Assembly: GCA_043770095.1 (NCBI GenBank)
Contig: JAYVIR010000087.1
Span: 20,207 to 84,206 of the forward strand
Direction of reading: 5' to 3'
Length of the DNA: 64,000 nucleotides
Source: JBGSUZ01 sp043770095
GTDB taxonomy: Bacteria > Bacillota > Clostridia > Peptostreptococcales > Acidaminobacteraceae
Positions 8,607 to 16,773 of this stretch are shown in pieces. A model generated the notes under the pieces. The model was not told where the DNA came from and did not search any database. It worked only from the letters and a program-made list of their open reading frames with translations. Every line of letters starts with the position of its first letter. Within the stretch, counting starts at the first letter, position 1. The position numbers and the translations under genes are program-made.

Positions 8607-9663
8607 TTTGATTACCTCTTTTAGTAGAAGGCTTAATCAAAGCCAAAATCCATAGTGGCAGAGTGTCTATTTCTACATTATTTTGAATGGCTCTTTCAAA
8701 GATTACCTTAGCGGGTGTTTTTCCAGCATTACACCCGCTAGAAATTTCTATCGAAAAATTATAATTTCTTAAATATTTATGGAGTTCGCGTTCAACTTTA
8801 TAAAAGGAATCTAAATGCTTGGCTTGTCCAATTTTGTTATAGAATTCTCTCACTAAGAATTCATTAAAGTCATTCATGGCATCCAGAACAGAATTTTTCT
8901 CAGGCTCAACAAATCTATGGTTCATAAAGAAATTTCCAACAATTTCTTTATGCTGATCTCCCTTTATAAAATAAGGCAAAAATTCTTTTGATTTTTCAGT
9001 GACTAAAAGATCAATATTTAAATTTAAAGTCTTCATTAAATAGACGAGCTTAAGTTCAAAATAGTCCCAAACATTAATATCTTGCTTTTTATTATATATT
9101 TTTACTAGCGCCCATTTTGAATAAGTATCATACAAACTGTATTGATATATTTTTCCAATCCCTTCAAACGTACCCATAAAATCGATACGCTGAATCACCA
9201 AAGCCCCAACATTAGATTCCTCTGTGATTTCAAAACCTAAAGTTACTTTTTTCTTTTGTTTTGCATTGAACTGATGTGTTTTATTCTTAGCATATTGGAT
9301 TCGTTCTGCTTTTGTTGACAGATTGTGCCGTCTTAAAACATTATATATGCCAGACTCCCCAACATCGCATCCCTCTGTTCTGAGCTCATAGTAAATTCTT
9401 TTAGGTCCATCTGTGGGAAAGCGTTCAATATACGATAAAATATCACATTCAATTGCTTTATTTACTTTATTTGGCATTTTAGGTTTTGAAGGTTCTTTCA
9501 CTTTTAGTCCGATGATGCCATACTTTTGATAAGCTCTGTTCCAATTGTAAAATGTTGTTCTTGAAATGCCAAATAGCTCACAGGTTCGAGAAACGTTGTT
9601 TTCTTTGAAAGCATGTTTTAAAATCATATGCCTATTGTGTGCGTTAAAAACTTCCACTTTCAT
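8599..9663 (-). CDS. domesticated integrase-like DNA-binding protein (copy 1)
   Basis: A 354-residue protein with the architecture of IS481/IS3-type transposases. Two N-terminal helix-turn-helix segments are present (VSRTCELFGISRTTFYNW near 25-42; GPKRIYYELRTEGCDV and SGIYNVLRRHNLST near 90-120), followed by an RNase-H-like integrase region from about 150. The catalytic acidic triad seems incomplete: the first Asp may survive (QRIDFMG), but the usual DNG motif reads TEKSKEF and the final Glu region reads SVLDAMNDF. No terminal inverted repeats flank the gene. It overlaps the FAD protein gene and probably binds DNA without transposing. A paralogue with the same partner lies at 31236-32222. Confidence 0.7.
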   Translation of the reverse strand: MKVEVFNAHNRHMILKHAFKENNVSRTCELFGISRTTFYNWNRAYQKYGIIGLKVKEPSKPKMPNKVNKAIECDILSYIERFPTDGPKRIYYELRTEGCDVGESGIYNVLRRHNLSTKAERIQYAKNKTHQFNAKQKKKVTLGFEITEESNVGALVIQRIDFMGTFEGIGKIYQYSLYDTYSKWALVKIYNKKQDINVWDYFELKLVYLMKTLNLNIDLLVTEKSKEFLPYFIKGDQHKEIVGNFFMNHRFVEPEKNSVLDAMNDFNEFLVREFYNKIGQAKHLDSFYKVERELHKYLRNYNFSIEISSGCNAGKTPAKVIFERAIQNNVEIDTLPLWILALIKPSTKRGNQNE

Positions 9664-9691
9664 AACAGCGCCCCCTTTTTGTGGCCATCCA

Positions 9692-9727
9692 TTTTGGTCA
9701 TCATCCGATTAACGAGAATGACCAAAA
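9692..9727. other. perfect hairpin at the dus / integrase-like junction
   Basis: TTTTGGTCAT (9692-9701) and ATGACCAAAA (9718-9727) form a perfect 10-bp stem with a 16-base loop that contains the dus stop codon. There is no T-run, so it may be an mRNA processing or attenuation structure, or a protein-binding site, rather than a plain terminator. Confidence 0.5.
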
Positions 9728-10671
9728 CTGTCCAAAATTTCTTGCTCATTAAACAAGCTTGTAATAATTATATCGTAATCGATCAACTTCTCTGCCTTTT
9801 TTATTTTTTTAGCATACTTATCAGAATTTGAGAAAGCTTGAATCAGGTAAAACCAAATTTCTTTCATTTTGAACAGCACATTCCGTTCTCCAAACAACAC
9901 ACTTTGATAGTCCTGATAAATTTGATCATGAAAGGCTCTCAGTGTTTTTTTGTCCATTTTCATCCCATCTTCAAGGAGATCGACAAGCCCAGCGTTTGCT
10001 AAAAGACCACGTCCAAGCATGATTGTCTCCACATTCGGAAACGCTGAAGTGAAAATTTGATAATCCTCTAGTGTAAAAATATCGCCATTGTAACAGATTG
10101 GATTTTTGCTAAGAGCCATGGCGTCCTTAAAGACTCCTAAATTAGGCTTATTTTTATACATGTCTTTTTGGATTCTTGGGTGAATGATGAGTTCTTTCAG
10201 CGGATATTTATTGAATATCTCTATCAGTTCGTAAAATGCCTCAGGGTGATCCCTTCCCAATCTTGTTTTGATTGAAATTTCCGTCACTCGCTTCGTAAAA
10301 ATTTCTTCTAAAAAACGATCCAGTTCTTCTGGGAATGCCAGAAAACCAGAGCCCTTTTTCTTGGAAACGACCGTTCCCGAAGGACAGCCTAAATTTAAAT
10401 TGATTTCAGTGTAGCCAAACTGCTCAAGCTTCTTTGACGTGTGCGTAAAATCGTTTGAGTTGTTTGTGAGAATCTGGGGAATCAATGTAAGTCCCTTGTT
10501 GTTTTCTGGAAGAATATCATTTAAAACCTTGGTTTTAAAAACGTCAGTCTGATCCGCCGCAATGAAGGGCGTAAAGTATTTATGGATATGATTATGATTG
10601 AAATGAGCATTGTGAGCACGTCTATAAATATGTCCGACAATACCTTCCATGGGTGCGTAGTAAAATTTCAT
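9709..10671 (-). CDS. tRNA-dihydrouridine synthase
   Basis: An FMN-dependent TIM-barrel enzyme of about 320 residues that reduces uridine to dihydrouridine in tRNA. The start is the ATG at 10671 (MKFYYAPMEG), which has AGGGG at the right distance; an upstream in-frame ATG at 10725 adds 18 unlikely residues. The catalytic cysteine is Cys96 in NLNLGCPSGTVVSKKKGSGF. Other family segments are KTRLGRDHPE, the YNGDIFTLEDY strand and the phosphate-binding MLGRGLLANAGL. It ends 45 bp before the integrase-like gene, so read-through is possible. The position of the modified uridine cannot be told from the sequence. Confidence 0.9.
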   Translation of the reverse strand: MKFYYAPMEGIVGHIYRRAHNAHFNHNHIHKYFTPFIAADQTDVFKTKVLNDILPENNKGLTLIPQILTNNSNDFTHTSKKLEQFGYTEINLNLGCPSGTVVSKKKGSGFLAFPEELDRFLEEIFTKRVTEISIKTRLGRDHPEAFYELIEIFNKYPLKELIIHPRIQKDMYKNKPNLGVFKDAMALSKNPICYNGDIFTLEDYQIFTSAFPNVETIMLGRGLLANAGLVDLLEDGMKMDKKTLRAFHDQIYQDYQSVLFGERNVLFKMKEIWFYLIQAFSNSDKYAKKIKKAEKLIDYDIIITSLFNEQEILDSFGHSR

Positions 10672-10860
10672 TTTTATAACCCCTATTTGAATCGTTGCAT
10701 ATGGTTTTATGGCTATATAAGTCAAATTAATGATTTAACTTATATGTCTTCAAATTGTCTTTGTTAAGCATACCTTATTCATATGCTTTTATAAACATGT
10801 AAATAAGTTGAATTAATATTTTACCTTGTTCTTAAAAGCTTTCAAGTGGCTTTCAGAACT

Positions 10861-11088
10861 TTACTTCAGGGCTTCGAATATGACTTTAATATCTGCCGGT
10901 AATTCTTGTTTGAGAAAAATATCATACATCGCAATATTATATTTTTCAAATAGTGTTTCTAAACAGCCAATATGAGTCCTTTCCACTTTTATGATATTGC
11001 TAAATGGTCTGTTCACATTAAAAGCCTTTATGATAGACGAATATTCATCTTGTACCGAATATTCATCTTGAATGGCATAAAGCAACAT
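10861..11088 (-). pseudogene. truncated DUF2202/ferritin-like fragment
   Basis: A 75-residue frame whose segments LLYAIQDEY, NRPFSNIIKVERTHI and LETLFEKYNI resemble the N-terminal half of DUF2202 ferritin-like proteins (a helical pair with Glu and Glu-x-x-His). The rest of the domain is missing, and residues after KYNI do not look like the family. A stop codon lies directly before the ATG and no ribosome binding site is visible. A tandem 18-bp duplication (11038-11055, 11056-11073) repeats six residues. It is most likely a decayed gene; a small independent protein cannot be excluded. Confidence 0.45.
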
Positions 11089-11117
11089 TTATTCTAAAGG
11101 ATACTGACTACCTCTTT

Positions 11118-11195
11118 TTACCGCTGACGCTCCAAATGCTCAAAACAATGCTTAGTACGCCTGACATCTAAAATTCTTATCCATTTTCTTGTCAT
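11118..11195 (-). CDS. possible 25-residue peptide or 5' gene remnant
   Basis: A short frame (MTRKWIRILDVRRTKHC..., 25 codons) begins at an ATG with a strong AAGGAGATG ribosome binding site and ends upstream of the DUF2202-like fragment. It may be the original start of that decayed gene region or a small basic peptide. No homology is recognised. Confidence 0.3.
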   Translation of the reverse strand: MTRKWIRILDVRRTKHCFEHLERQR

Positions 11196-11311
11196 ACCAA
11201 TCATCTCCTTTTCATTAATAGTAAGTATTTAATAAGTTCATTCTACCAACAAGTTATGGATTACTTATGAATATAAACTACCTTGACTTAGTCTTCTACA
11301 AATAGTATTCT

Positions 11312-11336
11312 TAATATGAAAATGACTTTCATATTA
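11312..11336. promoter_or_regulatory. perfect 10-5-10 palindrome, probable Zur/Fur operator
   Basis: TAATATGAAA (11312-11321) and TTTCATATTA (11327-11336) are exact complements around the 5-base centre ATGAC. It sits 16 bp before the Fur-family gene that heads the zinc transporter operon, the expected place for an autoregulated metal box. Confidence 0.75.
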
Positions 11337-11352
11337 CATTGGAGACATGACT

Positions 11353-11772
11353 ATGACAAGATCAAACGATTATAAAACAAAACAGCGTGAATCTATCGTT
11401 GCTTATCTTAAAGAAAATAAAGATAATCACGTTTCGGTCAATGATATTATTTCTTTTTTAGACAAAATCAATTCACCAGTTGCCCTTACAACTGTCTATC
11501 GTTATCTTGACAAGCTAATCAAAGACGGTAGTGTTCGTAAATATCTTATAGAGGACACCCGAAGCGCCTTGTATCAATATATTGACAATGGCTCTCAATG
11601 CAATTTTCACTATCATCTAAAATGTCTTGACTGTGGTATTTTGATGCATATCGATTGTAATTATCTACAAGATATAGATACACATTTAAATTCGCATCAT
11701 AAATTTAAATTGGATAACTCAAAAACAGTCTTATACGGGCATTGCGAGCATTGTGCTTATGAAAAAAAATAG
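11353..11772 (+). CDS. zur: Fur-family metalloregulator, probably Zur
   Basis: A 139-residue Fur-superfamily repressor. The N-terminal winged helix includes SVNDIISFLDK and the recognition segment ALTTVYRYLDKLIKDGSV. The dimerisation domain has the histidine-rich HYHLKCLDCGILMHIDC and a C-terminal CEHC, giving the structural zinc site of two CxxC pairs. I prefer the ATG at 11353 because GGAG ends 8 bases upstream; an ATG at 11347 is too close. It heads the operon with the membrane protein and znuACB, which points to zinc rather than iron or peroxide sensing. The palindrome at 11312-11336 is its likely operator. Confidence 0.85.
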   Translation: MTRSNDYKTKQRESIVAYLKENKDNHVSVNDIISFLDKINSPVALTTVYRYLDKLIKDGSVRKYLIEDTRSALYQYIDNGSQCNFHYHLKCLDCGILMHIDCNYLQDIDTHLNSHHKFKLDNSKTVLYGHCEHCAYEKK

Positions 11773-12121
11773 GTTGGACGTATTACAACTGTTAAAAGAT
11801 TCATCCAAAATGTTCAAGAAAATCATCTGCAACAAAAAAATGATGGCATTTATAGTGTGTATTTGTATTGTTTCTGTGATGATTCTCAACGGGCTCTTTA
11901 TTAGCTTATATGCCTTTCACAATTGTAAGGGGCAAGATTGTCCTGTTTGCGAACAAATTTATTATGCCGAAACGGCCGTTAATCAGATTTCATTAGGGCT
12001 AATTGCTTCAACATCGATTATGGTGGCACCTATTTTATTGTTTTTTTACAAAATATTTATAGAAACCTATTTATCTTTTTGCAATTCTCTAGTGCTGCAA
12101 AAGGTTAGAATGAATAATTGA
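11759..12121 (+). CDS. small two-helix membrane protein of the zinc operon
   Basis: About 120 residues with two predicted membrane helices (MAFIVCICIVSVMILNGLFI near residues 30-49, LGLIASTSIMVAPILLFFY near 80-98). Between them is an external loop holding Cys residues (NCKGQDCPVCEQI) that could bind zinc or form a disulfide. The ATG at 11759 overlaps the end of the regulator gene by 14 bases, indicating coupled translation. I do not recognise a named family. Its place between zur and znuA suggests a role in zinc uptake or sensing at the membrane, which is inference. Confidence 0.7.
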   Translation: MKKNRLDVLQLLKDSSKMFKKIICNKKMMAFIVCICIVSVMILNGLFISLYAFHNCKGQDCPVCEQIYYAETAVNQISLGLIASTSIMVAPILLFFYKIFIETYLSFCNSLVLQKVRMNN

Positions 12122-12180
12122 TTTTCCTTTTTTGCAAACAGCGAGTGAAATTTGTTTGAAACGAAGGAGGATTATTTGCT

Positions 12181-13146
12181 ATGAAAAAATGGATATTATT
12201 TATGATGTGTACAGTTTTAGCGGTGGCTTTAGTGGGCTGTGCAAAAAAAGAAACTTTAACGCAAGATGCCAATCAAAATGATAAAAAAATAAAAATAGTG
12301 GTTACTAATTATCCGCTTTATGATTTTGTACGAGCAATCGTTGGTGACTACGCTGATTTGACAATGTTAATCAAGCCAGGAACTGAAAACCATTCCTATG
12401 AACCATCGCCCGAAGATATCATTAAAATACAAAACTCAGATGTATTTATATATATTGGGGGTGAAAATGATCAGTGGGTTGAAACCATCATGAAGTCAAT
12501 GCCTACAACCGATAAAAAGGTCATTAAAATGATTGATCACGTCAATACAATCCTCGAAGAAACAGTAGAAGGAATGGCCCCAGAGGAACAAGAAAACGAA
12601 TCGGTTGCTGAAGAGGCAGAATCTGATGAACATATTTGGACTTCTCCTAAAAATGCCATTCGAATGATCACAACCATAAACAAAGTGCTCTGCGAGCTAG
12701 ATCTCAAAAATGCAGATGATTTTAATACAAACACATTGGCATATACTTCACAGCTCGAATTAGTAGACAAGGACATTAAAGGTATTGTAGACCGCGCTCA
12801 AACAAAGATTTTAGTCTTTGGTGACCGTTTTCCTTTTCGCTATTTTGTAGACGAATTTGGGTTAGAATACAGAGCCGCATTTAATGGCTGTAGCACCGAA
12901 ACAGAAGCAAGCGTTGGAACCCTTGCCTATTTAATTGATTTTGTTAAGAAAAATAAAATTCCTTATGTATACCACATTGAACTTAGCAATGAAAACATCG
13001 CTAAGTCTATTTGCGAACAAACAGGTGCCAATATGCTACAGCTTCATTCTTGCCATAATGTTACAAAAGACGATTTTGAAGCAGGTGTCACTTATCTTTC
13101 TCTTATGCAGCAAAATGCTGAAACGTTGAGAAAGGGGTTACAATAG
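12181..13146 (+). CDS. znuA: zinc ABC transporter substrate-binding lipoprotein
   Basis: A 321-residue cluster A-I metal-binding protein. The signal peptide ends in a lipobox (VALVGC), so the mature protein is lipid-anchored from Cys20. Metal-ligand regions are NHSYEPSPED near residue 78, DEHIWTSPKNA near 150 after an acidic loop rich in Glu, the GDRFPFRYF segment near 215 and a distal LHSCHN near 290. The Glu-rich loop takes the place of the His-rich loop of many ZnuA proteins. GGAGG precedes the ATG by 11 bases. It captures zinc (possibly manganese) for the ZnuCB permease encoded next. Confidence 0.9.
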   Translation: MKKWILFMMCTVLAVALVGCAKKETLTQDANQNDKKIKIVVTNYPLYDFVRAIVGDYADLTMLIKPGTENHSYEPSPEDIIKIQNSDVFIYIGGENDQWVETIMKSMPTTDKKVIKMIDHVNTILEETVEGMAPEEQENESVAEEAESDEHIWTSPKNAIRMITTINKVLCELDLKNADDFNTNTLAYTSQLELVDKDIKGIVDRAQTKILVFGDRFPFRYFVDEFGLEYRAAFNGCSTETEASVGTLAYLIDFVKKNKIPYVYHIELSNENIAKSICEQTGANMLQLHSCHNVTKDDFEAGVTYLSLMQQNAETLRKGLQ

Positions 13147-13147
13147 A

Positions 13148-13855
13148 ATGAAGATTATTTCCTGTAAAAACATATCAATGGATTATGAAGGTCAGCTCGC
13201 CGTACAGAATGTAAGTTTTGATTTAGAACATGGAGATTACTTATGCATTGTAGGCGAAAATGGTTCTGGGAAAAGCACTTTTATAAAAGGTCTACTTGGA
13301 TTGTTACAACCAACAAATGGGGCTTTTACATTTGACGGTATTACACAAACTGATATTGGCTATTTGCCACAACAAACCATTGTACAAAAAGATTTTCCAG
13401 CTAACGTTTTTGAAGTGGTGCTTTCGGGTTGCTTGAATCGTAAAGGATTGAGACCATTTTACTCAAGGAAAGAAAAAGAACAGGCTCATGTAAACCTTAA
13501 GCTATTAGGTATAGAAGGCTTAAAAGGAAAGTCCTATCGTGCTCTTTCTGGAGGGCAACAACAGCGTGTGCTTTTAGCGCGCGCTTTGTGTGCAACGCAG
13601 CGATTGATTCTTCTTGATGAACCGGTTACAGGACTTGATCCTATTATGACAGGCGAAATGTATGCACTCATCAACAAATTGAACAAAGATCAAAATATTA
13701 CAGTGATTATGGTTTCTCATGATATTAGAAGTGCTGTTATGTTTGGAAACAAAATACTGCACATGGAAACTTCACCTCTTTTCTTTGGATTAACAGCTGA
13801 TTACCTATCTACGGATCTTTGCAAACGGATGATGGGAGGTGCTACTAATGATTAA
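13148..13855 (+). CDS. znuC: zinc ABC transporter ATP-binding protein
   Basis: A 235-residue ABC ATPase: Walker A GENGSGKST near residue 37, a Q-loop in IGYLPQQ, signature LSGGQQQRVLLARAL near 138, Walker B LILLDEP and the H-loop VSHD. It follows znuA by one base and overlaps znuB by 8 bases, so the three are co-translated. It drives zinc import by the ZnuB channel at the cytoplasmic membrane. The assignment rests on the operon (zur, znuA, znuB) as well as the sequence. Confidence 0.93.
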   Translation: MKIISCKNISMDYEGQLAVQNVSFDLEHGDYLCIVGENGSGKSTFIKGLLGLLQPTNGAFTFDGITQTDIGYLPQQTIVQKDFPANVFEVVLSGCLNRKGLRPFYSRKEKEQAHVNLKLLGIEGLKGKSYRALSGGQQQRVLLARALCATQRLILLDEPVTGLDPIMTGEMYALINKLNKDQNITVIMVSHDIRSAVMFGNKILHMETSPLFFGLTADYLSTDLCKRMMGGATND

Positions 13856-14675
13856 TATGTTGCAGGATTTATTTTCGTACACCTTCATTATTAGAGCCTT
13901 AATTGTTGGCGTCTTAGTTGCGCTTGTAGCTTCGCTGCTTGGTGTCAGCCTTGTTTTAAAGCGCTACTCAATGATTGGTGACGGCCTTTCCCATGTAGGA
14001 TTCGCCAGCCTTTCTATAGCAATGGCTTTGAATCTGGCACCACTCGAAGTTACCTTGCCAATTGTGACCGTAGCTGCCTTCTTCTTGCTTAAAATAAGCG
14101 AAAACAGCAAAATCAAAGGCGATGCGGCGATTGCATTGATTTCAAGTAGCGCATTGGCACTCGGCGTCATTGTGATTTCCTTAACGACAGGAATGAATAC
14201 CGATGTATGCAACTATATGTTTGGTAGCATATTGGCTATGAGTAAAAGCGATGTATATCTTAGCGTCGCTTTATCCATTACAGTTCTAGTGTTATACGTT
14301 TTCTTCTATCATCAAATATTTGCCATTACTTTTGACGAAACGTTTTCAAAAGCAACTGGAACAAAAACAGGTATGTACAATATGCTTATAGCCATTTTGA
14401 CTGCAATTACGATTGTTGTCGGCATGAGGATGATGGGTGCACTGCTCATCTCAAGTTTGATTATTTTTCCTTCACTCACTTCCATGAGAGTATTTGGCAG
14501 CTTTAAAGCCGTCGTGATCAGTTCTGCTATTTTATCTGTGGTCTGTTTTTTTATAGGCATTATAATCTCATTCGCATACTCAATACCTGCAGGTGCTAGT
14601 GTTGTAGCAGTAAACCTTATTGCCTTCATTGTGTTTTCAATCATAGGATACAGCAAAAAAATTGTGAGGTTATAA
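13848..14675 (+). CDS. znuB: zinc ABC transporter permease
   Basis: An ABC-3 family permease of about 275 residues, strongly hydrophobic with some eight membrane helices. Conserved stretches include DGLSHVGFASLSIAMAL and MRMMGALLISSLIIFPSLTS, the hallmark of Zn/Mn permeases. The ATG at 13848 is chosen because GGAGG of the znuC end lies 8 bases upstream, and it overlaps the znuC stop. It forms the membrane channel with ZnuC and receives zinc from ZnuA. Confidence 0.92.
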   Translation: MINMLQDLFSYTFIIRALIVGVLVALVASLLGVSLVLKRYSMIGDGLSHVGFASLSIAMALNLAPLEVTLPIVTVAAFFLLKISENSKIKGDAAIALISSSALALGVIVISLTTGMNTDVCNYMFGSILAMSKSDVYLSVALSITVLVLYVFFYHQIFAITFDETFSKATGTKTGMYNMLIAILTAITIVVGMRMMGALLISSLIIFPSLTSMRVFGSFKAVVISSAILSVVCFFIGIIISFAYSIPAGASVVAVNLIAFIVFSIIGYSKKIVRL

Positions 14676-14680
14676 ATAAA

Positions 14681-15184
14681 ATGAAAAAAAATTTATTTCT
14701 ACTTTTTATTACACTTTCGTTTACCTTATACGGCTGTGCAAACAACGCACCCGCACCGTCAGCAAAAACGACTGAAAATTCTTCGATTGACACAACAAAA
14801 TTAAACGCTGAGAGTTCAGTATCAGGCGACGTATTTGAAATCAAGGAGAAAATGTTCATTGCGCAGTGTAATGACATTTACCTTAATCCTAGCGATTATG
14901 AGACTAACACCATTAAGATTGAAGGCGCATACAATATGTACACGGATGAAGAAACGGGTAAAACCTATTATTCAGTAACGCGTAAAGGTCCTGGTTGTTG
15001 CGGAAATGATGGTATAGCTGGATTTGAGTTTTACTACGATGGGGATATGCCTAAAATTAACGATTGGATTGAAGTCATGAGGAAAATTGAAATGATCAAA
15101 GATGGGGATGAAACGAGTGTTGTGCTGCGCCTAAGCAAATTGACCGTTTTAACCGAACGTGGCGCAGAATTTGTTTCAAACTGA
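14681..15184 (+). CDS. lipoprotein with GCCGNDG motif, zinc operon partner
   Basis: A 167-residue lipoprotein: signal peptide with lipobox (FTLYGC, Cys19), a low-complexity Ala/Thr/Ser linker, then a compact beta domain. The domain includes YLNPSDYETNTIKIEGAY and a vicinal-cysteine motif GPGCCGNDGIAGFEFYY, like the C-terminal domain of YcgQ/DUF1980-type proteins. It starts 5 bp after znuB and ends before a shared bidirectional terminator, so it is the last gene of the zinc operon. The twin cysteines suggest metal binding outside the membrane. The exact function is unknown. Confidence 0.75.
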   Translation: MKKNLFLLFITLSFTLYGCANNAPAPSAKTTENSSIDTTKLNAESSVSGDVFEIKEKMFIAQCNDIYLNPSDYETNTIKIEGAYNMYTDEETGKTYYSVTRKGPGCCGNDGIAGFEFYYDGDMPKINDWIEVMRKIEMIKDGDETSVVLRLSKLTVLTERGAEFVSN

Positions 15185-15232
15185 TGTCGTTTGCTTTTTC
15201 TTCTAAACGTTTCCAGTGAACCTTTCCTATCA

Positions 15233-15278
15233 TAAAAGAGCGCCTCTTCAATTTTTTTATCGAAGAGGCGCTCTTTTA
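15233..15278. terminator. bidirectional terminator between convergent operons
   Basis: A perfect 17-bp stem (15233-15249 with 15262-15278) rich in GC at its centre, with T-rich flanks on both strands. It serves the zinc operon on the plus strand and the GltD-like gene on the minus strand. Confidence 0.9.
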
Positions 15279-15290
15279 TTAATTCTATTT

Positions 15291-16523
15291 TTATTTTCTC
15301 AACCCTTGCACATATTGATGCATCATTTCTGCAACTTCCTTAGAGTACTTTGCAGCTTCTACAACTGTTTTGGCGCCTGTAACAACATCTCCAGATGCAA
15401 ATACACCTTCTCTAGTCGTCCTGCCGTCTTCATCGGTAATGACCAAACCATATTGGTTGATTTCTATTCCTTTGCTGCTCGAAACAATATTGGCTTTTGG
15501 GCCCTGACTGATGGCTATTATGACTGAATCTCCTGGGAATAGTGCTTCAGACCCCTCAACCTCTTCATATTTATCAGTAGCTTCATTCATTTGGAACTTC
15601 CGATAAATGACGCCCTCTTTTGTTATTTCTACAGGCACTTTATAATATTCAAATTTTACGCCATCAATTTTGGCATATTCAACTTCATAACTCCTGGCCG
15701 GCATTTCCTTTTCACCGCGTCTAGCTAGAATGGTCACGGTTTTAACGCCTTTTCTCAGGGCTGTCCTTGCTACATCCATCGCAACATTCCCCGCGCCAAT
15801 GACGGTAAGCCGCTCTCCAATGTCATAAACTTCAGGATTCTTCAAATAATCGATGGCATAGTGAACATGCCCTAAACTTTCCCCTTTAATGCCAATTTTT
15901 TTAGGATTCCATACGCCCGTCCCAATGAACAGCGCATCAAAACCATCTCTGAATAAATCATCGACTGTGATTCCTGGACCAACGATTGTGTTGGGTCGAA
16001 TGACCACACCCATTTCAACCAACTTATTTTTAAGACGATCGAGAATTTCTTTTGGCAGTCTAAACTCGGGTATGCCATATCTGAGAACCCCACCAATTTT
16101 GTCGTGTGCTTCAAAAATGGTAATGCTATACCCTTTCAGCGCCAATATAAATGCGATGGTGATTCCAGCAGGCCCAGAACCTATGATGCCTATATTTCCA
16201 GTAGCCTCCTGAGAGGACTTAAGCGGTAAAAGATCCAAGCTGTAGTCCGATATATAATGCTCGATATCGCTGATATGAACGGGGTTCCCTTTTTTAGCCA
16301 ATATACAGTGACCTTCACATTGTTTTTCATGAGGACAGACCAAACTGCAGACGACGGATAGCGGATTATTATAAAACAGCATCTCACCAGCTTCGCTGAT
16401 TTGACTGTCCAGTAGCATTTTAATCATTTCTGGTATATCAGTGGCAATCGGACACCCTTCTTTGCATTTTGGATTCTTGCACTGAAGACATCTTTTAGCT
16501 TCTTCTACGATGTGTCTGCTCAT
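15291..16523 (-). CDS. GltD-like NAD(P)H oxidoreductase (short form)
   Basis: A 410-residue protein of the glutamate synthase small-subunit family. The N-terminal domain holds cysteine groups for two [4Fe-4S] clusters (RCLQCKNPKCKEGCP and CSLVCPHEKQCEGHC). An FAD site GSGPAGITIAFILA lies near residue 112 and an NADPH-type site GAGNVAMDVARTALRKG near 245, followed by an ASGDVVTGAKTVVEA flavin motif. There is no adjacent gltB-like large subunit, so it is either the electron-input subunit of an unlinked enzyme or an NfnB/SudA-like transhydrogenase. It is the compact version of the module found inside the two 900-residue proteins in this window. Confidence 0.87.
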   Translation of the reverse strand: MSRHIVEEAKRCLQCKNPKCKEGCPIATDIPEMIKMLLDSQISEAGEMLFYNNPLSVVCSLVCPHEKQCEGHCILAKKGNPVHISDIEHYISDYSLDLLPLKSSQEATGNIGIIGSGPAGITIAFILALKGYSITIFEAHDKIGGVLRYGIPEFRLPKEILDRLKNKLVEMGVVIRPNTIVGPGITVDDLFRDGFDALFIGTGVWNPKKIGIKGESLGHVHYAIDYLKNPEVYDIGERLTVIGAGNVAMDVARTALRKGVKTVTILARRGEKEMPARSYEVEYAKIDGVKFEYYKVPVEITKEGVIYRKFQMNEATDKYEEVEGSEALFPGDSVIIAISQGPKANIVSSSKGIEINQYGLVITDEDGRTTREGVFASGDVVTGAKTVVEAAKYSKEVAEMMHQYVQGLRK

Positions 16524-16773
16524 ATTTTAACCTTCTTTCATTTTTTAATTATATTTTTATTTGTAGGGAAGGTACTTTATAAAATTATCTTATACTACTG
16601 CCTTAAGCAGTGTCAACGTTCGATAATTCTTTATCTATCTTCGAAAACCGATTCAAATTATCCGTCTAGCTCATTCAAATCCCCACCTCATGAATTTGCT
16701 TTTATGAATGGCTTTTGATATCATATCCCTTATATAACTTCATTACAAAGGGATACTTAAAAAGGTGGATAAA

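Noticed and set aside
8599..9663. Active transposon at copy 1 of the cassette
   Set aside because: No terminal inverted repeats or target duplication were found next to 7353-9663, and the catalytic motifs look degenerate.
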